The translations under genes and the position numbers were made by a program. DNA of 64,000 nucleotides from assembly GCF_000025225.2 (NCBI RefSeq), contig NC_013895.2, forward strand, positions 124,001 through 188,000, written 5' to 3'. This document shows, piece after piece, positions 27,356 to 35,924 of this stretch; position 1 is the first letter of the stretch; each line of letters begins with the position of its first letter. Source of the DNA: Mageeibacillus indolicus UPII9-5. Its GTDB lineage: Bacteria > Bacillota > Clostridia > Saccharofermentanales > Fastidiosipilaceae. The notes beneath the pieces were generated by a model. The model was given only the letters and a program-made list of their open reading frames with translations. It made no database searches and was not told where the DNA came from.

Positions 27356-28696
27356 TCAGCCGATGCCGCCCAAAATTGCTCCAGCGATCAAAGCTATTAA
27401 ACAGAGAACGCAGTAAATGTATTTGCCCAGTGGATAGAACCAGCCTCCGATCGGATGTTTCATACCTTCATTAATTTCGTGTAGAACATATTTCTTACCG
27501 GCAATCCAGAAGAACATTGTCCCGGCTAAGAAAGCTCCGAGCGGGCAAATATAGATAGAAACGAAGTCCATCCAAGGCCCGGTTATTGTTTGAATTAAAA
27601 TTGCCACAACACAGCCGAGAACCAAAATGACGGTGGTTGCCAAAGGACGGGAAAGTTTTATATGATCCTGTAAGGCCGCTACAGAAACCTCATACAAATT
27701 GATGATTGAGCTGAGGCCGGCGAAGAGGACGCAGACGAAGAAGATAATGCCGATTATTCTGCCGCCCGGCATACCATTCAAAACGTTGACGAGCCAAACG
27801 AACATCAAACCGGGGCCGCCTTTTTGGAGCGGCGCATTGCCGGCTGCCATGGCCGGAATGATGACAAAGGCTGCAAGGAGAGCAGCTATGGTATCAAAGA
27901 AAGCGACATTGCGGGAAGCCTCAGGAATGTTTTCACCTTTAGGCAGGTATGAACCGTAGATAACGGAACCGTTACCGGCAACCGATAAGGAGAAGAAAGC
28001 TTGTCCGAAGGCGAAAATCCAGAGCATAGGATCGGCAAGTTTTTGAGGATCAATAGTGAAAATATACTTATAGCCTGCTCCGGCACCGGGTAATGTGGCA
28101 ATGTAAATGGCTAGAGCTACCATCAGAAAGAACAGAGCCGGCATCATTATGTTGTTGGCTTTTTCAATGCCTTTGGCTACCCCTAGGCTCATAACCAGAA
28201 CGGTGGCTAAAATGGCAATGACGATCCACATCCAGTTGTCAGAAGCTATTTTATCAAATGTTCCGCCGATAACTTTCATATTTTGTCCCATAGAGAAGAG
28301 GGAACCGTCGAAAGATTTGAAAGTATAGTTAAAAATCCAACCCATTACTACCGTGTAGCCGATGGATAGTGCCAATGAACCTAGTACGGGGATGAAACCG
28401 ATTACCGTACCGACTTGGCGGTTTTTGAAACGTAATTCGGTGCAACGAGCGAAAGCGCCGATCGGACCGGATTGGGTTGAACGACCTAAGCCGAATTCAC
28501 CAACAACCCCGGAAGAACCGACCAGAATTACGCAGATGAAGTAAGGAATGAGGAAGGTCATACCACCCCAGATAGAGACCATGATCGGGAAACGCCAAAG
28601 ATTTCCCATACCTACGGCAGAGCCGATGGACGCGAGAATGAAGCCCCATTTACTCGTAAAACCGTCACGAACAGTTTGCGTTGATTCAGTATCCAT
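27356..28696 (-). CDS. Sodium-dependent NSS-family transporter, probable tryptophan importer
   Basis: 446 residues, about eleven membrane helices. The N-terminal WGFILASIGSAVGMGNLWRFP is the neurotransmitter:sodium symporter signature around helix 1 with its unwound Na+/substrate site. AGGAG precedes the ATG. It lies directly downstream of tryptophanase on the same strand, the arrangement of TnaT in Symbiobacterium, a known tryptophan transporter of this family. So it most likely feeds tryptophan to the neighbouring enzyme. Substrate is inferred from context. Confidence 0.88.
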   Translation of the reverse strand: MDTESTQTVRDGFTSKWGFILASIGSAVGMGNLWRFPIMVSIWGGMTFLIPYFICVILVGSSGVVGEFGLGRSTQSGPIGAFARCTELRFKNRQVGTVIGFIPVLGSLALSIGYTVVMGWIFNYTFKSFDGSLFSMGQNMKVIGGTFDKIASDNWMWIVIAILATVLVMSLGVAKGIEKANNIMMPALFFLMVALAIYIATLPGAGAGYKYIFTIDPQKLADPMLWIFAFGQAFFSLSVAGNGSVIYGSYLPKGENIPEASRNVAFFDTIAALLAAFVIIPAMAAGNAPLQKGGPGLMFVWLVNVLNGMPGGRIIGIIFFVCVLFAGLSSIINLYEVSVAALQDHIKLSRPLATTVILVLGCVVAILIQTITGPWMDFVSIYICPLGAFLAGTMFFWIAGKKYVLHEINEGMKHPIGGWFYPLGKYIYCVLCLIALIAGAILGGIG

Positions 28697-28889
28697 AAAA
28701 TACTCCTAATAAGTAGAAAGGCTGAAGCATCTGACCTGAATTTAAAAATATATCTAAAATATATTTGATAGTTATGCCGATATTCAGCCTAAAGACAATG
28801 TTTCTTACCCTCAAAATAAAATATGACTCTCAATCATCCTCATTACGGCGGATGATATTTATTGTATGCTTGCTAAAATATTACAAGTT

Positions 28890-28916
28890 GTCATCCCCCC
28901 TGAGCGGGGGGATGAT
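28890..28916 (-). terminator. GC-rich hairpin between tryptophanase and transporter genes
   Basis: Perfect stem ATCCCCCC / GGGGGGAT with a 5-base loop and no T run. It may act as an attenuator or mRNA-stability element setting different expression of the two genes. The rest of 28697-28978 holds one more weak dyad (ATCATCC / GGATGAT) and no gene. Confidence 0.5.
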
Positions 28917-28978
28917 CAATCGTTTTCAGTACGGCGAATGCCGTGGGGGAATAAAGCCTATTTTGCCTCAGCCGTCAA

Positions 28979-30622
28979 TCAGGCTTTAGGTGCATAGGGC
29001 TCAAGGAAAGCGTGGAAGTGACGCATCGGGAGATTGTGGCCCCAGACGATACGCATGTTCGGAATAGATTCTCTGTCTTCATACAAAGCCTTGACGGCCG
29101 CGATGACGTAGTCCAGGTGTTCCTGAGTCAGGCGGCTACGGTCGATGGCGAAACGCACAACGTTGGCCAATTCAGCTTGTTGTTCCGGGGTTTTGAGGTC
29201 GTATTCCATAGAATAGTCACCCAATTCGGAAACTCTAATGCCATAGCGGCGAATCAGTTCAAGTGAGAAACCTTCTCCAGCGAAAGTCGTGTGGTCACGT
29301 TTCCCGTCAAAGAATTCATCCATGTTTATATAGACAGCGTGGCCGCCGGCAGGGAGGACAACACCTTTAACCCCCGCTTTATAGAAGCCTTGTGCCAAAT
29401 ATTCAGCCTGACCTACTCGTTCATGCAAATAGTCAAAGTTGCAGCTTTCATAGAGTCCCACAGCTAGAGCCATGATGTCTCGCCCACTCATGCCGCCGTA
29501 AGAGTCATTGCCGTAACAGGAAATTTGTTTGACTTTTAGCAATACGCCGACGTCAGTCTTAATGCTGCCGTCCGGGTTGAAGTCGGAGAAGTTTTTCCAG
29601 AACAGGCCCTTATCACGGAAAGCCATCATGCCGCCCATATTAGCGTGACCGTCTTTTTTGGCTGACATACAGAAGGCGTCGCAATAGGAGAACATCTCGG
29701 TAGCGATTTCAGCGATAGATTTGTCAGCGTAGCCGTCCTCATTCATTTTGATGAAGTAGCAGTTTTCCGCCCAACGTGCCACGTCAAATACCAACGGAAT
29801 GTTATATTTGTGAGCTACTTTGTTGATTTCACGTATATTAGCCATGGATACGGGTTGACCACAGACTGGGTTGTTGGTAATGCAAGTGAAAATCAGTGGT
29901 ACGTTTTCCGGGCCGACCGCGTGAATTAGCTGCTCAAGTTTTTCGATATCCATGTTCCCTTTGAAGGGGTTTTTCGCATAGTGGCCGCCCTCCGGTACTT
30001 CATACAGCAACTTTTTGTTGTAGAGGTTGCGAGGGATGGAGCCCATCTGCTTGATGTTTCCTTCGGTTGTGTCGAAATGGCCGTTAGAAGGAATGGTGAA
30101 AACTTTTCCCGGATGCCGCTTAGCCAATATGTTACGGACAATTTCCATCAAAACTGATTCGGCTGCCCGGCCTTGTTGGATGATAAATGCGTTGGGTCGT
30201 TCCATCTGCGCTGCTCCGCCGTTGAAAAGTCCACCATCGTATTCACAAAGGTATACTTCATCCATCATCTTTTCTACGTCACGACAATCGGTGCGGACGA
30301 GGTCAAGAATTTTCTTCCAGTGCTTTTCGCCGCCTCTTTCGAAGATATCGCGGAAAGTGTCAAGCAATACGTAGTAACCGGTGTTGCGCCCGTAAGCTTC
30401 GTCACCTAAAAATAATGAAGCCCATTGTTGGTTGGTCATGGCAGTGGTACCGGAATCGGAAAGCATGTCTACCGTGAGCATGCCGGCCGGAAAAGCGAAT
30501 TCATTATAGTGCGTTGCTCTGAGAACTCGCTCGCGTTGTTCAACGGTTACGTTGGGCAAATCACGTACTGCGAAAGTGAAATGATGTGGGGTTGGGACGT
30601 TCAAGGGATAATTCTTACTCAT
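28979..30622 (-). CDS. tnaA: Tryptophanase (L-tryptophan indole-lyase)
   Basis: 547 residues, longer than the 470 of the Escherichia coli enzyme because of insertions, including one near residues 100-135. PLP enzyme of the beta-eliminating lyase group: SNGHFDTTEGN, PLVFDVARWAENCYF and the Schiff-base lysine region CMSAKKDGHANMGG (Lys322/323). It converts tryptophan to indole, pyruvate and ammonia; tyrosine phenol-lyase is a close relative, but the adjacent transporter favours tryptophan. Expressed from its own promoter after a leader of about 170 bases. GGAGG lies just before the ATG. Confidence 0.92.
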   Translation of the reverse strand: MSKNYPLNVPTPHHFTFAVRDLPNVTVEQRERVLRATHYNEFAFPAGMLTVDMLSDSGTTAMTNQQWASLFLGDEAYGRNTGYYVLLDTFRDIFERGGEKHWKKILDLVRTDCRDVEKMMDEVYLCEYDGGLFNGGAAQMERPNAFIIQQGRAAESVLMEIVRNILAKRHPGKVFTIPSNGHFDTTEGNIKQMGSIPRNLYNKKLLYEVPEGGHYAKNPFKGNMDIEKLEQLIHAVGPENVPLIFTCITNNPVCGQPVSMANIREINKVAHKYNIPLVFDVARWAENCYFIKMNEDGYADKSIAEIATEMFSYCDAFCMSAKKDGHANMGGMMAFRDKGLFWKNFSDFNPDGSIKTDVGVLLKVKQISCYGNDSYGGMSGRDIMALAVGLYESCNFDYLHERVGQAEYLAQGFYKAGVKGVVLPAGGHAVYINMDEFFDGKRDHTTFAGEGFSLELIRRYGIRVSELGDYSMEYDLKTPEQQAELANVVRFAIDRSRLTQEHLDYVIAAVKALYEDRESIPNMRIVWGHNLPMRHFHAFLEPYAPKA

Positions 30623-30797
30623 AGTTTACCTCCATAATCTTTGGCGGATGCCGGAGGTACCCCGGTTGTCGCCGGTTTCCCTATAACAGGCGAGTAGCGG
30701 ACAGTACCGTTAGTTTCTCTTGCCTAATTCTGTATCTATTATGTAAATTGTATAATAGATAAGCTAAATGGCGAGAAAAAATGTTCAAATAGTACAA
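30623..30797 (-). promoter_or_regulatory. Structured 5' leader of tryptophanase mRNA
   Basis: Between promoter and start is a GC-rich segment with overlapping complementary parts (GGTAC/GTACC; three CCGG copies) around AGGGAAACCGG. I see no TnaC-like leader peptide: no ATG-led frame with a critical Trp. The AGGGAA-CCGG piece recalls a cobalamin-riboswitch core but the rest does not match. Confidence 0.4.
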
Positions 30798-30801
30798 AAA
30801 G

Positions 30802-30830
30802 AGAATACGCCAAACCGGATTGAGTGTCAA
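30802..30830 (-). promoter_or_regulatory. Tryptophanase promoter
   Basis: Minus strand: -35 TTGACA, 17-base spacer, -10 TATTCT. Confidence 0.7.
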
Positions 30831-30885
30831 CAGGAAATAAGGCGGATTTCAAAATAAAGGCTCGATCAAGGTACGGAGGTTAATT

Positions 30886-31280
30886 ATGCAAAAAAATTGG
30901 GAAAAAGTGCTATTTTACGGTATTATTCACGGCTGCTGTACTTACGCTATCGTCATGTGGCTTTTTCGGGGAAGAACGCTTTGATACTACAAAAACAAAT
31001 TCTCCGGCTAAGTCAAAAGAAAAAATACCGGCCGTCCGCAGACGATGTCCCCGGTTTAGCCATGGATGGCACAGGTAGACATGAGATTTATAATGCGGCG
31101 GGTGATCAGGTCGTTTATTGTTCGCATTATAACAGCAAGGTGCGCAATAAAGAGGAGCAAATTTGCCCAGGCGCATTAGTTCGTTTTAAGCAGAAACATC
31201 TTTACATAGCTATTTACGGGACTCCTATGAGCAGCGAAAAGGAAATTTGCGAATTTGCCCGCAGCATCAATTTACAATAG
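30886..31280 (+). pseudogene. Lipoprotein gene broken by two frameshifts
   Basis: ACGGAGG precedes an ATG whose frame stops after 33 codons. Removing one A from the A7 run at 30890-30896 gives MQKIGKKCYFTVLF continuing to LTLSSCGFFGEE, a lipoprotein signal with lipobox LSSC. A second switch near the A6 run at 31020-31025 is needed to reach the last coherent frame, PSADDVPGLAMDG through EICEFARSINLQ. The intact protein would be about 130 residues. Either a decayed gene, assembly error or slippage-controlled expression. Family unknown. It is divergent from tryptophanase. Confidence 0.65.
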
Positions 31281-31282
31281 CA

Positions 31283-31398
31283 GAACATGGTATCATCCAG
31301 TCTATGTCCCGCAAAGGAAACTGTTATGATAACTGTATCATGGAAACATTCTTTGGCAGAGTGGCAAAACATGTGTCCAGTTTTCTGGGTACATATCA
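31283..31398 (+). mobile_element. IS3-family remnant with one terminal repeat
   Basis: A piece of transposase encoding HGIIQSMSRKGNCYDN and METFFGR, the last DDE-region block, is joined directly to an IS end GTGTCCAGTTTTCTGGGTAC-ATATCA. Both match the complete element at 55.3-56.8 kb, so an internal deletion left only the end. Confidence 0.8.
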
Positions 31399-31758
31399 AC
31401 ATTCTTCGGGTGGACTTTTTGTTTTAAAATTATTGGGTTCCGTTTCCATAAGTTTATGCCTGATATCACGTCCACCGTAAATAATACGAACGGCATAGAC
31501 CGTATTTTTGCTTTCGTCAGGGTAATAAAAAACAATATAATTCTTAACAGGGAAACAGCGTAATCCTTGACTTTTGAGCGGTTCATTATCGTATAGCCGA
31601 TACCGCATTGGCATATTGTCCAAAGACAGGATTTCCTTTGTAATTTGCCGTACCAACTTAACAGCTGTTTGGGGTTCGTGAAACTTATACGTGATATAGT
31701 CCAATATATCACGAAGGTCGCGTCTTGCCCGATCGGTGAATTCAACATTCCAAGTCAT
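31396..31758 (-). CDS. RelE/ParE-superfamily toxin
   Basis: 120 residues. The N-terminal part VEFTDRARRDLRDILDYI, then RYRLYDNEPLKSQGLRCFPV and VRIIYGGRDIR, is typical of ParE/RelE toxins of the RelE_StbE-like group. The stop codon and the last residues (about NNFKTKSPPEEC) come from the adjoining IS end, so the C-terminus is altered from the ancestral one. It overlaps the antitoxin by 4 bases (ATGA). The final conserved residues appear upstream of the altered tail, so it may still work. Confidence 0.87.
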   Translation of the reverse strand: MTWNVEFTDRARRDLRDILDYITYKFHEPQTAVKLVRQITKEILSLDNMPMRYRLYDNEPLKSQGLRCFPVKNYIVFYYPDESKNTVYAVRIIYGGRDIRHKLMETEPNNFKTKSPPEEC

Positions 31759-32054
31759 ACACCATAGTCTCTCTTTAGCTCATCCATAATGCTTTGGGCG
31801 GAATATGTGCGGGCGGCACGAATATCTGCCATGCCTTTTTCAAGCTCTGCATCTTGTTCTTCCTTTGTCAAAGACCCGAAAGCTATCGGATCAGGCAGTT
31901 TCATTGGAAACGGAATACCGCGTTGCAGAACGACTTGCCGCAGAAACATACCGACTGCATTGGACATTGGGATGCCAAGTTGTTCTAGGACCTGCTCAGC
32001 CTGCTCTTTGATTTCTGGCTCTACCCGAGCAAATATGTTAGAAGTTCTTGCCAT
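31755..32054 (-). CDS. RelB/DinJ-family antitoxin
   Basis: 99 residues. Ribbon-helix-helix N-terminus (IFARVEPEIKEQAEQVLEQL, then SNAVGMFLRQVVLQRGIPF) and an acidic helical C-terminal half (KEEQDAELEKGMADIRAART). AGGAGGCG precedes the ATG. It should neutralise the toxin encoded by the overlapping downstream gene and repress the shared promoter. Part of its 3' half is duplicated 350 bases upstream. Confidence 0.9.
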   Translation of the reverse strand: MARTSNIFARVEPEIKEQAEQVLEQLGIPMSNAVGMFLRQVVLQRGIPFPMKLPDPIAFGSLTKEEQDAELEKGMADIRAARTYSAQSIMDELKRDYGV

Positions 32055-32077
32055 GGTTTATCGCCTCCTTGACAATA

Positions 32078-32107
32078 TAATACAATACTATTTTTGCGAT
32101 ATGCAAG
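32078..32107 (-). promoter_or_regulatory. Promoter of the second toxin-antitoxin operon
   Basis: Minus strand: -35 TTGCAT, 18-base spacer, -10 TATTAT. Confidence 0.5.
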
Positions 32108-32195
32108 CGATTAGCAATCATACTGCGATAGCATATTAGGAATGCATAAAACCGAGAGCCGGAACAAAACGAATAATATACTTATGGGGCTAGAC

Positions 32196-32296
32196 TAATG
32201 CTTTGGGCGGAATATGTGCGGCCGGCTCGGATATCCCCCATGCCTTTTTCAAGCTCTGCAGCTTGTTCTTCCTTTGTCAAAGACCCGAAAGCTGCC
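32196..32296 (-). pseudogene. Duplicated fragment of a RelB/DinJ antitoxin
   Basis: About 100 bases closely match codons FGSLTKEEQ to YSAQSI of the antitoxin at 31755-32054, with scattered differences (for example GGD for AD). Neither gene end is present. A relic of a tandem second module. Confidence 0.8.
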
Positions 32297-32561
32297 ACGC
32301 GCGGTTGCATTTTTTGATCCAAATATTTTTAAAAACTTGTTCACGAATATTAAAAACTTGTTTTACTTTTTGCCCGGCGAGTGCAACTTTGCTTGATATA
32401 GCGCGACTATTCCTCTGAAGAATAAAACTATTCACAAGGTGAAAAAAATAAGCCGAAAAATATTGGTATACTTTAGATAAATTGTTAGGTTATTCGTGAG
32501 AAAGCCCAACAAAATTTGTAGGATAAGACGAAAAGATATTATTAATTTAAGGAGTTGCGCT
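32297..32561 (+). promoter_or_regulatory. Upstream region of the first YeeE/YedE gene
   Basis: AT-rich. TTAAAAACTTGTT occurs twice, 21 bases apart (32329 and 32350). An extended -10, TTGGTATACT (TATACT at 32467-32472), lies about 95 bases before the start codon. No clear -35. Confidence 0.4.
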
Positions 32562-33887
32562 ATGGAAAAAAAGATTTCATTATCTCAAACTGTGGCCGGT
32601 ATAATAATCGTCCTTGCACTATTCGCGCTGGGAATGTATGTCGGTAAACTTAATGCAAAGATGCCGATGTTTTTGTTAGCCGGTTTCGGTCTCGGTTACG
32701 CGCTGACCCGTTCACGTTACGGATTTGCTGGTGGCGTTAAACGCATCTATATTCGTGGTGAGGGCAGCCTGACTAAAGCAATATTCGTTTTGCTTATTAT
32801 CACGGCGATCATCTTCATGGGTGTGCAATGGAAAGCTCAGGCAGGCGGAGCAGTTCCGGCGTATTTGGCTCAACAGGGCGAAAAAATTATTCCGGGAACC
32901 CAAAACGTGTACTTCACCAATCTGGCGACGATTATCGGCGGCTTCATTTTCGGTGTGGGCATGATGCTGGCCGGTGGTTGTGGTTCAGGAACTTTATCTG
33001 ACTTCGGCGAAGGACAGGGGCGTGCTTTCATAGCGTTTATCTTCTTTGTATTGTTTGCTGCACCGGGTCATTGGGCAAGGCAGGTTTTTGACCGCACGGC
33101 AGTAGGTAAAATTGGTTATCGTTTGCATATTCCGCAAGCGATCGGCTATGTGCCGGCCTTGATCATTACCATACTTTTGATTGGCTTGATGTATTGGGGC
33201 GTGTTGCGTTATGAGGCTTATCGGAAACGTACCGGAACATATAAGGATCCTAAAGGAGACTATGAAGATTTTGAACAGCCTTTGCCGGATACTTTGCCGC
33301 GCACATTGTTCAGCTATGCGACTTACCACAAACTGTTCGTTGAACGTTGGAGCTTCATGGTCGGAACATTTGTTCTGGCAGCGTTCGCCGTTTTTGTCAT
33401 GGTTACTACTAACAAACCCTGGGGTGTGTCTTCCCCGTTGGTGACTTTAGATGTAGCGATTTTACAAAAACTTGGGATCACTTTTTCACCGGAAAACTTC
33501 GGCGGAATTCTCAAGAAGGTTAACGGCGGTTTGCTGGCTGACGGCGGTACGGTGCGTAATATCGGTACCTTCTTCGGTTGTATGGTAGCGTTCCTACTCG
33601 CTAACCGTTTCAAAGTCGATTTCAATTTCCGCTTTACTGATGCTTGCTATTATGCAGTAGGTGGCGCTATGCTCGGCTTCGGTTCCCGTTTTGCTTACGG
33701 TTGTAATATCGGGGCTATGTATTCTGCAATTACCTCATTCTCTTTCTCGGGCTGGATTTTCCTGATTTCCATGGCTTTGGGCGGCGTTGCCGGTATGCTC
33801 GTCTTTGCCGGTAAGGTCAACATCCTGCCTAAGCTGAATCTACGTTGCCAAATTGAACAAAATCGTACTCAAGCGCAAAAGAAATAG
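32562..33887 (+). CDS. YeeE/YedE-family sulfur (or selenium) transporter
   Basis: 441 residues. Start at MEKKISLSQ after AAGGAG; the longer frame from 32496 is leader. About ten membrane helices with two sulfur-transport half-repeats carrying conserved Cys: GMMLAGGCGSGTLSDFG and RFAYGCNIGAMYSAITSFSF. Characterised members (TsuA) import thiosulfate; YedE is linked to selenium in other bacteria. Next downstream are a CoA-disulfide reductase/rhodanese and a second YeeE protein, which fits uptake and handling of thiosulfate or persulfide sulfur. Substrate not proven. Confidence 0.88.
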   Translation: MEKKISLSQTVAGIIIVLALFALGMYVGKLNAKMPMFLLAGFGLGYALTRSRYGFAGGVKRIYIRGEGSLTKAIFVLLIITAIIFMGVQWKAQAGGAVPAYLAQQGEKIIPGTQNVYFTNLATIIGGFIFGVGMMLAGGCGSGTLSDFGEGQGRAFIAFIFFVLFAAPGHWARQVFDRTAVGKIGYRLHIPQAIGYVPALIITILLIGLMYWGVLRYEAYRKRTGTYKDPKGDYEDFEQPLPDTLPRTLFSYATYHKLFVERWSFMVGTFVLAAFAVFVMVTTNKPWGVSSPLVTLDVAILQKLGITFSPENFGGILKKVNGGLLADGGTVRNIGTFFGCMVAFLLANRFKVDFNFRFTDACYYAVGGAMLGFGSRFAYGCNIGAMYSAITSFSFSGWIFLISMALGGVAGMLVFAGKVNILPKLNLRCQIEQNRTQAQKK

Positions 33888-33897
33888 AACCTAGACA

Positions 33898-33937
33898 TGG
33901 ACGGCTGGGTAAATTGTCAGCCCTACCGTCCGTGCCA
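33898..33937 (+). promoter_or_regulatory. Intercistronic hairpin
   Basis: GGACGG-CTGGG / CCC-CCGTCC dyad directly after the YedE stop, without a T run; possibly an mRNA processing or stability element. Confidence 0.4.
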
Positions 33938-34004
33938 ATTAAGAAAATTGGTGTATCATACGCGCGTAAGCGCAAACTTAAATACAAAAACGGAGGTATA
34001 TATT

Positions 34005-35702
34005 ATGGGTAAAAAAGTTGTCATTATCGGCGGTGTTGCGGGCGGAGCTTCAACAGCAGCTCGTGTACGGCGTTTGGATGAGTTCGCTGAAATCAAGATG
34101 TTTGAAATGGGACCTTATGTTTCATTTTCTAACTGCTGCATTCCTTTCCACATCAGCGGTACGGTAAAAAAATCTGAGAATCTGATTTTGATGACCCCGG
34201 AAGAATTTAAAAATCAATATAATATTGACGCTGTCGTCAATCATCAGGTAATCAGCATTAACCGCGAGAAAAAATACGTTGAAGTGAAAAACTTGCTGAC
34301 TGAAGAAGTTTTCCAAGAAAAATATGATGTTTTGGTGATGGCTCCAGGAGCAAAGGCAGTTCGCCCGAAGAGCATTGCCGGGGTTGACGGTAAAAACGTG
34401 TTTGTGATGAAGACAGTGCCTGATTTACAAGCTTTTATGTTTTACGCGGAAGCCAATAAGGTGAAAGATGTAGCAGTTATCGGTGGCGGTTTCATCGGTG
34501 TTGAAGTGGCGGAAAATGCCAAAAAAGCCGGTTATAACGTTGCGATAATTGAGGCGGAAAAACAAATCTTAGCACCGCTGGACTACGACATGGTGCAGAT
34601 CGTCAACCGTCACCTGTATAATCAAGGTGTTGAACTGCATCTTGGTGATGGGGTTAAAGCAATTGAGAGTGACAAGGTCGTCTTGCAATCCGGCAAAACC
34701 GTGCCGGCGCAGGCGGTGATTTTGTCCATCGGTGTGGCTCCGAATACGCAACTGGCTAGAGAAGCCGGTTTGGAATTGAATGAGGCCGGTTATATCAAGG
34801 TAAATCATCATTATCAAACGAATGATCCGGATATTTATGCGGTAGGCGATGCGATTGAAGTTAAAGATTTCTTCACCGGCAAGGCGACCAAACTCACCTT
34901 GGCAGGCCCGGCGCAACGTCAGGCGAGAGCTGCCGCCGACCATATGTACGGTCGTACTTACGTGAATACCGGCGTCATCGGGTCTTCTTCTGTTAAAGTA
35001 TTTGATATGAATGTCGCTTCTACCGGTATGAACGAGAAGCAATGCCAAGCTCAAGGTATTAAATACGGGTTCTCCTATATTATTCCGAAAGATGGCGTCG
35101 GCTTGATGCCTGGCTCCAAGAATTTGTTCTTCAAGCTGCTGTATGCTGAACCGTCAGGGCAGGTTCTGGGGGCGCAAGCTGTAGGCTTGGGCAATGTTAC
35201 TAAGCGTATAGATGTTATCGCAACTACGATCATGCTGCACGGTAATTTGGAAGATCTGAAGGAGCTTGAGCTGGAATATTCTCCGAACTACGGTACAGCT
35301 AAGGATGTTGTCAACCATGCTGCTCTTGTAGCACTTAATTTGCTCAATGGTGAATTTAAGAAAGTTCCAGTAACTGCCGCTCGTAAATTGGTAGAAGAAA
35401 ATGCGTTCATCATTGATGCCCGGGAAGAAAATGAATATGCCGTTGGCCACGTTGTCAACGCGATTAACATTCCGTTGAGTCAGTTCAGGAATCGTCTGGA
35501 TGAAATTCCGCATGATCGTCCGGTCTACATTTATTGCCGTTCGAGCCAACGTAGCTACAACATGGTCAGAGCTCTTGGCCAACGTGGTTACACTAATGTG
35601 TATAATATGGATGGTTCGTTCTTAGGCATCAGTGAGTATGAGTTCTACAACGATCAGGTAACCGGCCGTAAACCGATTGTAACGGCTTATAACTTTAATT
35701 AA
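34005..35702 (+). CDS. CoA-disulfide reductase fused to a rhodanese domain
   Basis: 565 residues; ATG after CGGAGG. Residues 1-450 are a flavoprotein of the pyridine nucleotide-disulfide oxidoreductase type: VVIIGGVAGGASTAARVRR (FAD), SFSNCCIPFHISG (redox Cys region; note the double Cys), AVIGGGFIGVEVAENA (NAD(P)H) and DIYAVGDAIEV. Residues 465-560 are a rhodanese domain with active Cys in YIYCRSSQRS. This is the CoADR-Rhd architecture, known to reduce CoA persulfide and polysulfide. Lying between two sulfur transporters, it likely processes the imported sulfur in the cytoplasm. Confidence 0.92.
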   Translation: MGKKVVIIGGVAGGASTAARVRRLDEFAEIKMFEMGPYVSFSNCCIPFHISGTVKKSENLILMTPEEFKNQYNIDAVVNHQVISINREKKYVEVKNLLTEEVFQEKYDVLVMAPGAKAVRPKSIAGVDGKNVFVMKTVPDLQAFMFYAEANKVKDVAVIGGGFIGVEVAENAKKAGYNVAIIEAEKQILAPLDYDMVQIVNRHLYNQGVELHLGDGVKAIESDKVVLQSGKTVPAQAVILSIGVAPNTQLAREAGLELNEAGYIKVNHHYQTNDPDIYAVGDAIEVKDFFTGKATKLTLAGPAQRQARAAADHMYGRTYVNTGVIGSSSVKVFDMNVASTGMNEKQCQAQGIKYGFSYIIPKDGVGLMPGSKNLFFKLLYAEPSGQVLGAQAVGLGNVTKRIDVIATTIMLHGNLEDLKELELEYSPNYGTAKDVVNHAALVALNLLNGEFKKVPVTAARKLVEENAFIIDAREENEYAVGHVVNAINIPLSQFRNRLDEIPHDRPVYIYCRSSQRSYNMVRALGQRGYTNVYNMDGSFLGISEYEFYNDQVTGRKPIVTAYNFN

Positions 35703-35853
35703 GCGAGTAGGTGTGAGTTGTAGCTCGCAGCTCCTGCCGGTCGCATTGTGTCGCTAAGTGCTGAGCTATACTGTGCATGCTGCGCTGTGCGTACCGGCTG
35801 ACTGCCCTGCTGAGATCGGCATTGCTAAGTAAGAAATGTAATTTGTTCGGTGA

Positions 35854-35893
35854 CAATGTACTGCCCCGTCGGGGTGGTACATTGGCATTTTTA
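35854..35893 (+). terminator. Terminator or attenuator before the second YeeE gene
   Basis: CAATGTAC-GCCCC-GTC-GGGG-GTACATTG followed by a short T run, 32 bases before the next start. The rest of 35703-35853 is GC-rich and gene-free. Confidence 0.7.
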
Positions 35894-35924
35894 AATAAAT
35901 ATGAATGAGGATGGTACAGGTAAC

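Noticed and set aside
30623-30801. Cobalamin riboswitch upstream of tnaA
   Set aside because: Only an AGGGAA-CCGG piece resembles the core; the CCACTG and GGGAAGGC parts are missing and tryptophanase does not use B12.
31247-31480. 77-residue plus-strand ORF
   Set aside because: It joins unrelated pieces: the end of the lipoprotein relic, an IS fragment and antisense toxin sequence.
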